Assembly (NCBI GenBank): GCA_043228905.1
Contig: JBHGNT010000003.1
Location: forward strand, 14,074,001 to 14,138,000
Length of the DNA stretch: 64,000 nucleotides
DNA from: Azolla caroliniana
Taxonomy: Eukaryota; Polypodiophyta
Direction of reading: 5' to 3'
Of the stretch, positions 12,297 through 22,529 are shown one piece after another. The notes beneath the pieces are model-generated. The model was not told the DNA's origin and ran no database searches. It saw only the letters and a list, made by a program, of their open reading frames with translations. The translations under genes were made by a program, and so were the position numbers. The first letter of the stretch is position 1. Every line of letters begins with the position of its first letter.

Positions 12297-12658
12297 TGAC
12301 CTCTACCATGACAACTTCATGGAACAAGATTATCAGGTGTTGGGGAGTCAAGAATGGTATGAATCACAATCTTTGTCTCAAACCCAAACCCATCACTTCA
12401 TTGCACGCCTCGCCTTTCTACATGTTTCACTCAGAGATGATGCAGTAGGAGCTAGCTCTTTAGTGCTATGAAAAAGCTTCCCACCTTAGACCTATGTATG
12501 CTTAAGCATTTTGCAATAAGGGGTTGATTTATACTACCAGTTTAGGCCACATGGATTGGGTATCCAAATACTATCGGCCTTCCAACAATACACTATTGGT
12601 TCATTGATGCTTTGGTGGATCCTCCATCAACAAAGACATGTTGTTTAGAAGCAGGGCC
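12297..12658. other. Non-coding stretch
   Basis: No supported gene, LTR end or repeat partner was seen. It separates LINE-B from the left flanking repeat of copia-2. Confidence 0.4.
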
Positions 12659-13124
12659 GATAGGGGAAACATAAGGGCATGGTCCAATCAGGCCAAGAAA
12701 AGGCTTTAGAGACAACACGAATTGTGCAAACCAAAGCATCCAAGATGACACAAAAGGCGGAATTAGTGGACCGAGACGCATGAATGAGGGTGCAGCCAAT
12801 ACGTGTGGCCGAGATTGTTGTTCCCTTCTTCGGAAGCAACACCTTCGACACGACTCATGGCCGGAGTTACAACAAAAGTATGATCAGATGCTTATAGTAT
12901 CCTATTCTAGCTAGGGGATCTTCCTCTCTCCTCTGTTCGCTCCCTTGTTTTCATTTCTCCTTCACATTTTATAGCTTTTCCTTTCCCCGCTCGGCGTGCT
13001 TTAGTCTTCCATCGTTTTCAGCTGCACATATTGCGGCTGTGTTCATTCGGATGTATGTTTCTTGTTACTTTCCTGAGTACGGTTGCCTTCACCTACTTAT
13101 CCTACCTCCAAATTTGTTTCACGC
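12659..13124 (+). repeat. Direct repeat flanking copia-2, left copy
   Basis: Matches 21951-22482 in blocks: GGGAAACATAAGGGCATGG, the GTGTGGCCGAGA/TCGGAAGCAACACCTTC block, the TATGATCAGATGCTTATAG block, and the final CTACCTCCAAATT-GTTTCAC. This copy has ~165 bp (12917-13080) absent from the right copy and lacks ~240 bp found there. It ends where copia-2's 5' LTR begins. No coding potential. Confidence 0.7.
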
Positions 13125-13523
13125 TGTTGAGAATCAAGCTCAACCTAGTCTAGTGTGTGAACACACCCTTGAGAGTGTGCATTCAAAGGTCAAAAATCAC
13201 CACTCTTCTTATCTACAGATTAACTATGTGTCATAGAATCATATTCTATGACACATAGCTAATGAGTTTTCACATTCCCCATGACCCATGAGCTTCGCTA
13301 GTTAATGAAGAGAGAGAGAGACTATATAAAGCACTCTCCTCCTACTTTGTAATCAGGTCGATTAATCTCCTTTGTAATATACATCTTCTTGAGTATTCTA
13401 TTGTCTCTCTAATCTATCTTGTGTTTCTCTCTCACTCTCTCTCTCTCTTTGATACACACACACACTCATAACACATATCTCTAGTCTATTCCGCTGCACA
13501 AGAATCACCATCAACTCTTTACA
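13125..13523 (+). repeat. copia-2 5' LTR
   Basis: Starts TGTTGAGAATC and ends CTCTTTACA directly before a TGG primer-site start. A TATA-like ACTATATAAAGC is at ~13320. Its 3' portion matches 21768-21950 closely. It contains a perfect 16-bp hairpin that the 3' LTR has lost by deletion. Confidence 0.85.
13224..13258. repeat. Perfect 16-bp inverted repeat in copia-2 U3
   Basis: Arms 13224-13239 and 13243-13258 are exactly complementary (CTATGTGTCATAGAAT and its reverse complement) with a 3-base CAT loop. It lies in the LTR upstream of the TATA box. Confidence 0.95.
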
Positions 13524-13526
13524 TGG
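13522..13526. other. Target duplication CATGG, left
   Basis: CATGG precedes the gag-only element and recurs at 16833-16837. It spans the end of the copia-2 5' LTR and the start of its primer-binding site. Confidence 0.95.
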
Positions 13527-14164
13527 TGTGAAAGTGTTTTTAGAATTCAAGGTATTGAAGTCTACAAGAATATAAGGTATGGTGCGTTCACATCCGGAGG
13601 GCAAGATCACAAGCTAAGGTCTTGAGGATAAGTCAAACAAAAAGCAAGTCACGTGGAGAAAAGTAAAAGAAGAAAAAAGCGGGCACCAAAATGCAGTCTA
13701 CAACGAACGCTCATAACTCATTCGTTTGGAAGCCAAATATAATGTGTAAATATGGGTTGGAAAGTTTGTGAAGAGAGCTATCCATAGGTTTTTAAAGCTC
13801 TAAATTTAGAGCTTCTACGAGGGAGATATGACGATTAGAAGATCGTTGTATCATAGCTAAGAATAGGAGATGGAAAAGCTGTAAAAAAAGCGTGGAAAAG
13901 AAAGCAAGCGAAACTTATCTACTAGAGGAGAACTTCATATAAAGCAAGAAGAGTGAGGTGGTGAGAAGAGCTTTTTTCTTGTAGTGTTTTTCTTGCCTAT
14001 TCATGTAGTGCGTTTTTCTAGTGATAAATTCATCCTTGTAGGCTTGAGTTTATGCATCTTCTTTCTCTTGTTTCTATGATCATCACTCCTTATTAATATA
14101 TCTTTGTAGATTTGGGTTTCTATATCTTCCTTCTCTCTCTTTTCTATCATCATATCTCTTTTCA
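13527..14164 (+). repeat. 5' LTR of gag-only element
   Basis: TGTGAAAGTG...TTTTCA, 638 bp, nearly identical to 16195-16832. A TATA-like CTTCATATAAAGC lies near 13935. Confidence 0.95.
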
Positions 14165-14261
14165 TTTTTGGCGCTCCAGGGAGGGTCGATCCTTTCTGTA
14201 TAACGGGAGGAACGGTTGTCCACTAATTGATGGTTGGATCTACCGATTCATCATCAAACTA

Positions 14262-15935
14262 ATGGCACGATATGGAGTTCGCGATGCGACAGATCTACGA
14301 AGAGAACTTTTCCAATTGCGTATGGTTTCACCAATGTGCTACCTCGAGTATGAGAAGACGTTTTTGGATATATGGTCCACTTGGATTGGACTTGTTGGAG
14401 GCGTTGAAGATGTATACTTCAAGATGGAAAGATTCAAAGCAGGGCTAGATCCATATTTTCAATATGAAGTGCATATGAAGTACCCAAGGTCTTTCCATGA
14501 TTTGCTTCGAGTATGTCAAAGTTATGATCAACAATTGAAGAAGTTGTTATTCGGTGAAGCATATGGATTATCGGCGTCATATACCATAAATCCAAGCTAT
14601 AATAATTGTGGATCGGTCATGAGCCAACAACCAGCCTACTTGCAATGTCCGATTCAACAGGTTCCCTCATATCATTATTCTAATTTTTGGAGTTATAATG
14701 ATGTCTATGAAGGTGATTCCAGAGACAATGAAGAAGAGGTGATGAATGTGGAGTCCCCCCATCTAGTTCATGAGGACAACCATGATATAAAGAATGATGA
14801 TGTGAAAGACGAATCTAAGGAGATAGTTATGAGAAGCGATGTTATGGATGGTGATGCCAATGTACATCATGTTGAGGACATTATTGATACAACAAGTGAT
14901 ATGGTGGTTGATGATGAATATGTGCAAGATGAAATGGAAGATATGACAAAAGAAGTTGTTGATGGTGAAGTACCCACAACGAAGTTGCAAGATGAAGAAG
15001 GTAACCTAGAAGTGATAGCTGGAGATTGGCTTTTGGAGATCAATGCGTGTAAGGAAGCATTGGTAAGTGCCAAGTTGCAGTGTATGAAGGTGTTCGTGCA
15101 TGATTTATGTTTTGGATTTGCATTGAGTAGCAACAAAGTTATGTGGGCATCAACTCTTCAACAACAATTTGACCAAGAGCCAAGAGATTTACTTGTAATG
15201 CATGATTGGAGTATCATTAACTTATCACCATCAAAGGATCCACCACAACTAATCAAATGTATAAAGGAGAAGGAATCATCTATCGACATTGGCAAGCAAG
15301 AAGAGGAAAGCATAACAATTGATGAATATTCGTGGGATAGGGAAAACAAATCATTCCACATGGTGTCTAAGGAGGAAGAAGAAGTCATTGAAGAGAAAAG
15401 TATTATCACCCTAAAGGGGAAAAAGAAGATGATTTCAAACGATGTCCAAGGAGAAGAGGATCTAAGGTTTATTTCTCTCTTTTTTAAGTTTACAAAGTTA
15501 TTCATAAATGAGTATTCACAGATAAGAGTAGAAGGCATCAAGCACCACATCAAGTTGGAGAATTTGAAGTTTGTCTCACTTATTGTGGTTGTTCCAAAGG
15601 AGAAAGACGTCAACTTCCAATCCTTGAATGATTCAACCAAACGAGATTTATTTTTGCTTCCTTTTCGAGATGAGATTCTAGATGAAATGGTCATACATAA
15701 AAAACAAGGTAATGTGGAGAATGTGGTGTGCCAAGAAGAAAGCCATGTTGATGAAGCAAAGATTGACATAATTCAAAATATGACAATTCTGACAAGTCTC
15801 GAAGCTTTGAAGGTATTTGTACAAAAGGTTCGCTCGCTCGAAAGATTTATTCATATGTTAACATGCTTACTTCTATCAAGAGTTATGTATCACATAGACC
15901 TACTTCTGTTTGGAAAGTTGATGAAGATATACTAA
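14262..15935 (+). CDS. Gag-like protein of the non-autonomous element
   Basis: Uninterrupted 557-codon frame. ATG 14262 is chosen because the frame's earlier start codons lie in the LTR or have no methionine; the frame is open from the LTR end, so a start in 14165-14261 is possible. Residues ~15-95 look like a retrotransposon gag core (YLEYEKTFLDIW, MERFKAGLDPYFQYEVHMKYP, SFHDLLRVCQSYDQQLKKL). Then comes an acidic Asp/Glu/Val-rich middle and a C-terminal ~250 residues I do not recognise. There is no CCHC knuckle and no D-S/T-G protease. Gag would be expected to build the particle and package the RNA; the role of the unusual C-terminal half is unknown. Intactness beside near-identical LTRs suggests recent selection or very recent insertion. 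Confidence 0.8.
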   Translation: MARYGVRDATDLRRELFQLRMVSPMCYLEYEKTFLDIWSTWIGLVGGVEDVYFKMERFKAGLDPYFQYEVHMKYPRSFHDLLRVCQSYDQQLKKLLFGEAYGLSASYTINPSYNNCGSVMSQQPAYLQCPIQQVPSYHYSNFWSYNDVYEGDSRDNEEEVMNVESPHLVHEDNHDIKNDDVKDESKEIVMRSDVMDGDANVHHVEDIIDTTSDMVVDDEYVQDEMEDMTKEVVDGEVPTTKLQDEEGNLEVIAGDWLLEINACKEALVSAKLQCMKVFVHDLCFGFALSSNKVMWASTLQQQFDQEPRDLLVMHDWSIINLSPSKDPPQLIKCIKEKESSIDIGKQEEESITIDEYSWDRENKSFHMVSKEEEEVIEEKSIITLKGKKKMISNDVQGEEDLRFISLFFKFTKLFINEYSQIRVEGIKHHIKLENLKFVSLIVVVPKEKDVNFQSLNDSTKRDLFLLPFRDEILDEMVIHKKQGNVENVVCQEESHVDEAKIDIIQNMTILTSLEALKVFVQKVRSLERFIHMLTCLLLSRVMYHIDLLLFGKLMKIY

Positions 15936-16169
15936 TTGTTGTAACCTCTTTCTTTGTGTTGACAAGGAGAAAGATGGTGATGGCAATTGTCAATGTGTAT
16001 GTGTGTGTGTTTAGAAGTGTGAGGTTTTTCCTATCGACTAGCGGGGGTTTTACTCACATAGTTTGTTTCTTTTCTATTTTTTTTTCTCCTTCTTTGTCTA
16101 TAGCCATGAATAAGGCGAAGGAGAACCTTTAGTTTTATTAGTAGCTTAGGGTTCACCATAAATGGTTCA

Positions 16170-16194
16170 CAAAAAAGCAAGGGGGAGGGCTAAA
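16170..16194 (+). promoter_or_regulatory. Polypurine tract of gag-only element
   Basis: AAAAAAGCAAGGGGGAGGG followed by CTAAA, directly before the 3' LTR; the expected primer for plus-strand DNA synthesis. Confidence 0.75.
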
Positions 16195-16832
16195 TGTGAA
16201 AGTGTTTTTAGAATTCAAGGTATTGAAGTCTACAAGAATATAAGGTATGGTGCGTTCACATCCGGAGGGCAAGATCACAAGCTAAGGTCTTGAGGATAAG
16301 TCAAACAAAAAGCAAGTCACGTGGAGAAAAGTAAAAGAAGAAAAAAGCGGGCACCAAAATGCAGTCTACAACGAACGCTCATAACTCATTCGTTTGGAAG
16401 CCAAATATAATGTGTAAATATGGGTTGGAAAGTTTGTGAAGAGAGCTATCCATAGGTTTTTAAAGCTCTAAATTTAGAGCTTCTACGAGGGAGATATGAC
16501 GATTAGAAGATCGTTGTATCATAGCTAAGAATAGGAGATGGAAAAGCTGTAAAAAAAGCGTGGAAAAGAAAGCAAGCGAAACTTATCTACTAGAGGAGAA
16601 CTTCATATAAAGCAAGAAGAGTGAGGTGGTGAGAAGAGCTTTTTTCTTGTGGTGTTTTTCTTGCCTATTCATGTAGTGCGTTTTTCTAGTGATAAATTCA
16701 TCCTTGTAGGCTTGAGTTTATGCATCTTCTTTCTCTTGTTTCTATGATCATCACTCCTTATTAATATATCTTTGTAGATTTGGGTTTCTATATCTTCCTT
16801 CTCTCTCTTTTCTATCATCATATCTCTTTGCA
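16195..16832 (+). repeat. 3' LTR of gag-only element
   Basis: 638 bp, same length as the 5' LTR, ends TTTGCA, followed by target duplication CATGG (16833-16837). Confidence 0.95.
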
Positions 16833-16989
16833 CATGGTATCAAAGAAATTTGATAGCTTGATCTCGCCCATCCGCATGTGTTGAGCTCTACGCCGACGTT
16901 CAAGAAGAACTGGCTCATCGCTATCATAATGCGACTACATAGCTCGTATCCAAGAGAGAAGAAGAAGGAAGAAATCTACATCGAACACC

Positions 16990-18144
16990 ATGAATACTCA
17001 AATGGGGAGCGCTCTCCCTAGCAAGAAGTTGTACCAAAACAACCTCACATCTTGGGAGTACAAGATGCATCAATACCTTGTCGGTCAAGGCTGTTGGAGC
17101 TACATCAAAGGAGCACAAGAAAACCGGCCCGACCCGGAAGACGTCGACTATGCAACATGGGAGCAAGCGGCGAGTCGAGTAATGTATTGCTTGGCGACAT
17201 GTGTTCACGACCACATGCTTAGTTAAATTCGAGAAGCCAAGACATCGAAGGAAGCGTGGGAAAATCTACAAAAGATTTTCGCCGCCAACACGACCGCGAG
17301 GGAGCTTCAAGTCCGCCAAGAGTTGAACAACATCCAACAACGGGATATGTCCATCACAAGCTACACCTTGAAGATCAAGGAGCTTTGTGATGTACTTGGC
17401 TCAATAAGCGTCAATGTGGAGGATGACGAAATGGTGCAAATATGCCTCGGCAGTCTTGCACCACGATTCGGAGCGATGCGGACCACCGTCCTAGCAAGGG
17501 AGAATCCTCCCTCTTTCTTCGATCTTCAATCCATGTTTTTGGTTGAAGAAAACCATGTTCGAACAAGGAGCAACACCCCGGAAGGCCACATTCTCTACAC
17601 ATATTCAAATGGAGGAAGAGGACACGACCGAGCAAGAGGCCGATTTGGCCAAGGACGAGGCTGACAAGGTCTGACTTATGACAACAACTCCCAATTTCGG
17701 CAAGAAAACGGAAGCCATCGAGGAACCTTCGGAAGAAGGGGGAGCTTCCATTCCGGTCCGAGCCAACAAAGCTTGATCGAATACAGTTATTGCGGAAAAA
17801 TCGGCCACCATGAAGAAGAGTGCCGAAAGAAGAAGCACGAGTCGGCTTCCACAAGCCGACAACTCACCAATTACGCCACCAACTCTGACTATGAAGATCA
17901 TGGCGGAATTCTTGTAATGAGACATAGAGCAAATTCTATGCTGGCCTTTACTTCGACTAATGCCTCCAATCCGAAAGATGTATGGTTCGTCGACTCCAGT
18001 GCTTCGAACCATATGACGTCCCATCAAGAATGGTTCAAAGACCTTCGAGAGCCGGATCGACTTGGTTATGTCGAGACCGGAGATGACACCACTCATCCGA
18101 TTCGGCATGTCGGCAATGTCCCATTCGGGAAAGAAGGTGAACAA
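16990..18144 (+). pseudogene. copia-2 gag and protease
   Basis: Frames from ATG 16990. The gag core includes LTSWEYKMHQYL, WEQAASRVMY, WENLQKIFAANTTARELQ, and EDDEMVQICLGSL. A knuckle at ~17785-17826 reads YCGKIGHHEEEC, with its first Cys apparently changed to Ser. The protease at ~17985 reads WFVDSSASNHMT, where copia enzymes normally have DSGA, so the catalytic triplet is altered. Stops at ~17224 (TAA) and ~17662 (TGA) fall where copia-1 or the family has Gln or Arg-type codons. Capsid protein plus maturation protease of a Ty1-copia element, non-functional here. Confidence 0.85.
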
Positions 18145-20200
18145 ACTTGCATAAAAAATGTCTTACATGTACCCACCATAACGAAGAATTTGGTCTCGGT
18201 CGGCCAAATTGTGGAGCAAGGGATGCAAGTTCAATTCAACCAAGGAGGTTGCTTCATTGACAAGGAAGGCCGACTAATTGCTCATGGTCGAAGGGAAGGC
18301 CGAATGTTTATCCTCGAAGCGAACGAGGTAAAATCGGCCATGTTTGCAAAGGGCCTCAAACCTGACACCGACATAGAGCTATGGCATAAAAGAATCGGCC
18401 ATATCAAATCTCAACAAACTGAAGGCGATGCAATCGAAAGGAGTTGTCATTGGGCTCCCGACCTTCAAAGAGAAAGAGATTGAAGGATTATGTGAAGCAT
18501 GCCAATTCGGCAAGCAACATCGACACCCGTTCCCAAAGGAGAGGAACGTGAGCAAAGGCTTATTGGACATAGTCCAATTGGATGTGTGGGAACCGGCACA
18601 GACGACCACATTTGGAGGATGTCGGTACTATGTTACCTTCATCGACGACTTCTCTAGATACACATGGATCTTTCCCATGAGGATGAAGAGCAAAGTGTTT
18701 ACACACTTCCAAAAATTCAAAAGCGAAGTTGAAAAGACAACTGGCTGCCATGTATGATGTCTTCGGTTGGATGGAGGAAAGGAATACTTCTCCGATGCAT
18801 TCCCGACATAGATTCGACAAGAAGGAATTCGGCGAGAATTCACTTGCCGACACACACCACAATGGAACGGTGTAGCCGAATGCAAGAATCGGCACATCCT
18901 CGAAGTAGCAAGGGCCATGCTAAATGAGAAGCATATGCCCAAGTCATACCTTTGACAAGAAGGAATTCAGCGAGAAATCACTTGCCGATACACACCACAA
19001 CAGAACGGTGTAGCCGAATGCAAGAATCGGCACATCCTCGAAGTAGCAAGGGCCATGCTAAATGAGAAGCATATGCCCAAGTCATACCTTCGACAAGAAG
19101 GAATTCGGCGAGAAATCACTTGCCGATACACACCACAACAGAACGGTGTAGCCAAACACAAGAATCGGAACATTCTTGAAGTAGCAAGGGCCATGCTAAA
19201 TGAGAAGCATATGCCCAAGTCATACCTTCGACAAGAAGGAATTCGGCGAGAATTCATTTGCCGACACACACCGCAACAGAACGGTGTAGCCGAACGCAAG
19301 AATCGGCACATCCTCAAAGTAGCAAGGGTCATGCTAAATGAGAAGCATATGCCCAAGTCATATTGGGCAAAAGCTACAAATACCGTCGTCTACCTCATGA
19401 ACCGGTGCACAACATCCAGAGTGCACGAGGTCACTCCGCACGAGAAATACTATGGGAAGAAGCTGGATCTATACAATGTAAGGATATTCGGCTCCATTGC
19501 ATACGTGCACATTCCCGATGAGAAGTGGCAGAAGCTTGACCCAAAATCAGAGAAATGCATCCTCGTGGGGTACTCACTCGAGCAAAAGGGGTACAAGTGC
19601 GTCAACCTCTCTACTCGTGTAAGTCGGGATGTCGTCTTGGACGAATCGACATCATGGTACAAACCCAAGGCGACTCCTCCCGAGCCATCTACAAACAACC
19701 TCGACAACACAGAAGTCGATGATCAACTAAGGTCAATACTCGAAGAGAGTCCGATCTCAACCAGATTGAGCGGACCACAAGAGCCTCCAAGCAACCAAAG
19801 CACATCTCAGCCAAGTCAAAAGATGGACAAAGGGAAGGCCAAAATGCCGGAATATGAAGACAATCACTTCGACGGCAACGAATCGACTCATTCACTCAAT
19901 AGTGAGTTCGATGTCTTTGATGTGCGTCTTATGAGGTCATCCGGAGTTGAGAAAGCACTCACATCGGCAAATGAGAAACTTCGTCGCTCAACGCGAGCAA
20001 AGAATCCGGTTAACCGATTCGGCTACAACGACTATATGGCATACCACTATGCCTTTATGATGAAGGTGGCAACAAATCGAGAATTGGAGAGCTTTGCCCA
20101 AGCCGCTAAAGATCCGCGATGGGTTGAAGCGATGAACGAGGAGATGCAATCTCTCATCAAGAATGAGACATGGGATCTCGTCCCTCACTCACTGCACTAG
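18145..20200 (+). pseudogene. copia-2 integrase with quadruplicated segment
   Basis: The integrase zinc region begins near ELWHKRIGHI (~18380), where the frame shifts, and continues CEACQFGKQHR. The catalytic core has VTFIDDFSRYTW (first Asp, ~18640) and RLDGGKEYFS (second Asp, ~18765). The third acidic residue lies in QQNGVAERKN, a segment present four times in tandem (18815-19366). After the array the frame continues through YWAKATNTVVYLMNR and the GKK linker to the reverse-transcriptase N terminus (DPRWVEAMNEEMQSL, ~20118). Even without its stops such a core would carry three surplus copies of the Glu helix. Confidence 0.85.
18815..19366 (+). repeat. Four tandem 138-bp copies within integrase
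   Basis: Copies begin at 18815, 18953, 19091 and 19229, exactly 138 bp (46 codons) apart, so each stays in frame. Each encodes RQEGIRRE-TCR-TPQQNG, then AE-KNRHILEVARAML, then NEKHMPKSY. The copies differ by a few substitutions each; the second opens with TGA in place of CGA. Confidence 0.97.
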
Positions 20201-21680
20201 AAGGCAATCGGTTGCAGATGGATATACAAAGTCAAGTATAATGCCGACGGTTCCGTCAACCGTTACAAAGCTCGACTTGTAGCAAAGGGCTATACACAAA
20301 CACAGGGCGTCGACTATGTAGAGACCTTTACCCCGGTGGCAAAGATGACAACCATGCGAACCGTGATAGCGCTTGCAGCAGCGAAAGGGTGGCACCTCCA
20401 CCAGATGGATGTCAAGAACGCCTTTCTTCAAGGCGAATTAGAAGAGGTGTACATGGTACAACCACCCGGCTTCGAATCCAACATTCATCCGAAAGACGTC
20501 TGCCGACTCAAGAAGCCTCTGTACGGCCTTAAGCAAGAAACACATGCTTGGCACTTGAAGATAACACAATATCTTCATCGAATCGGTTTCTGAATGTCAA
20601 AATCTGACAATTCTCTATACGTAAGAAGCGATTCCAAAAGTCTGATCATCATCATCCTATACGTGGATGATCTAGTCACTAGAGGTGAGCATCTAGTCGA
20701 CATTAACAAGGTCAAGTCCCTCCTCTCCAACAAATTCGAGATGACGGACATGAAAGAGCTCCACTACTTCCTTGGCATCGAGGTAATTCAAACTCCAGCC
20801 GGGATTATGATCTCCCAACGGCACTACATACTGAACTTGTTATACAAGTTCGGGATGACTGAGTGCAAGTCTGTGGCAACACCTCTCGACCGAAAGCTCA
20901 AACTAGATGCCAATTCTGGCACCACAAAGTGTGAGCCAACTCAGTATCGACAACTGATCGGTGGTCTTATCTACCTCACGATCACTCGACCAGACCTGAG
21001 CTATCCGGTCAGCCTTCTTAGCTAGTTCATGCAAATGCCACGAGATATCCATTTGGATTGTGCTAAGAGAGTGCTCTTATACATGAGTGGAACGATGGAC
21101 TATGGCATTCTCTATAAGTCCGTCACGCCAATTCAACTTGAGGGGTACACAGATGCCGACTAGGCAGGCTACAAAGCGGACCAGTGATCAACCTCTGGTT
21201 TCGTCTTCTCCCTCAGAAATGGAGCCATCTCTTGGAGTAGCAAGAAGCAACCAACTATCGCTCTTTTGAGCACAGAGACTGAATACAGGGGTGTGACGGT
21301 GGCTGCATTTGAAGCCGTATGACTCAGGAGGATATATTAAAGGATTTGGGCGTTCCCATCAAAGATCCGATTCTCTTTTACTACAACAACATGAGCAATA
21401 TTTATCTGGCTCGAAACCCAGTGTTCCACCCATGCACAAAACATATCAAAGTTTACCATCATTTCATTCGAGAGCGTGTTCAGGCTGATGATGTCGACCT
21501 TCAATATATCACTACGAATCTTCAGATAGCCGACATCTTCACCAAAGCCCTAGGAGCCAACAAGCTTCAGCAATTCCTATCAGACCTTGGTTTGACGGTC
21601 CTTGACTTGCCAAGCTTGAGGAGGAGTACAAGCGAAAACTGGATACCGTCCGAACCAGATACGAGCCAGATGTACTAGAT
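20201..21680 (+). pseudogene. copia-2 reverse transcriptase and RNase H
   Basis: Reverse transcriptase from GCRWIYKVKYNADG (~20210) through [21 protein letters not shown] and YGLKQ to the catalytic ILYVDDLV (~20655). The RNase H region carries GYTDAD-AG (~21145), STSGFVFSL and STETEYRG. Stops at about 20198, 20591, 21022, 21162, 21186 and 21318 replace expected Gln, Arg or Trp codons. The last ~350 bp also change frame. Dead polymerase of a Ty1-copia element. Confidence 0.88.
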
Positions 21681-21742
21681 ACCATCTGAATTGGATACGA
21701 GCCAAAGCGGAGATCAACCGAAAGTAGCCGACCAAAGTTGAG

Positions 21743-21754
21743 CTTGAGGGGGCT
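21743..21754 (+). promoter_or_regulatory. copia-2 polypurine tract
   Basis: CTTGAGGGGGCT abuts the 3' LTR. A second, similar CTTGAGGAGGAG lies 128 bp upstream at 21615-21626. Confidence 0.7.
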
Positions 21755-21950
21755 TGTTGAGAACCAAAGCACTCTCCTCCTACTTTGTAATCAGGTCGAT
21801 TAATCTCCTTTGTAATATACATCCTCTTGAGTATTCTATTGTCTCTCTAATCTATCTTGTGTTTATCTCTCACTCTCACTCACTCTCTCTCATATACACA
21901 CACTCACAACACATATCTCTAGTCTATTCCGCTACACAAGAATCACCATC
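21755..21950 (+). repeat. copia-2 3' LTR, deleted and truncated
   Basis: Starts TGTTGAGAACCAA, then jumps to the AGCACTCTCC block of the 5' LTR, so ~190 bp holding the hairpin and TATA box are missing. It stops at ATCACCATC, about 13 bp short of the 5' LTR end, where the right flanking repeat starts. Confidence 0.8.
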
Positions 21951-22482
21951 GATAAGGGAAACATAAGGGCATGGTCCAATTAGGCCAAGAGAAGGCTTTA
22001 GAGACAACACGAACTGTGCAAACCAAAGCATCCGAGACGGTACAAAAGGCGGAATTAGTGGACTAAGATGCATGGACGAGGGTGTGTCCAATACGTGTGG
22101 CCGAGAGTGTTGTTCCCTTCTTCGGAAGCAACACCTTCAATTTTCCTTAAGGAAATCGGATCAAGGGTTCGTGATACGCGGTGGAAAAAACAGAATGTGC
22201 ACGAGATTTGCTTTGCAATTAGTGCCGTGTATCGAAATGATCGACGTCACTTAACCGTAGGACACAATCTTAATTCAAGAATCAACTTGTAAGCGTGAAT
22301 AAAAACACAGAATAGAAATAGACCCAAACATCATATCTTTATATTACGAGTGGAGAAACAATGATACACGATTCATGGCCGGAGTTACAACAAAAGTATG
22401 ATCAGATGCTTATAGTATCCTATTCTAGCTAGGGGATCAGATGCCTTCACCTACTTTGCCTACCTCCAAATTCGTTTCACAC
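21951..22482 (+). repeat. Direct repeat flanking copia-2, right copy
   Basis: Block-wise match to 12659-13124. It carries ~240 bp (22140-22375) absent from the left copy and ends with the CTACCTCCAAATT-GTTTCAC block. Confidence 0.7.
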
Positions 22483-22529
22483 TTAATAGGAAAAAACGAA
22501 CAAAAACAAAGAGTCATAAAATGGCTATG

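Larger units (their letters stand above)
13527..16832 (+). mobile_element. Young non-autonomous gag-only LTR element
   Basis: A complete 3,306-bp element: 638-bp LTRs at 13527-14164 and 16195-16832, a primer-like TGGCGCTCCAGGGAG at 14169, one long ORF, a polypurine tract GCAAGGGGGAGGG near 16177, and target duplication CATGG. By eye the LTRs differ at two sites (one A/G in CTTGT-GTGTT, one T/G in the last three bases). There is no protease, reverse transcriptase, RNase H or integrase, so its enzymes must come from another element. It landed exactly at the LTR/primer-site boundary of copia-2. Confidence 0.9.

Noticed and set aside
15158-15769. 203-residue minus-strand frame
   Set aside because: It lies antisense to the intact gag-like ORF and is Ser-rich low complexity, as expected for a shadow of acidic codons.
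18815-19366. CRISPR-like or satellite array
   Set aside because: The units are contiguous 138-bp coding repeats without spacers, in frame within integrase.
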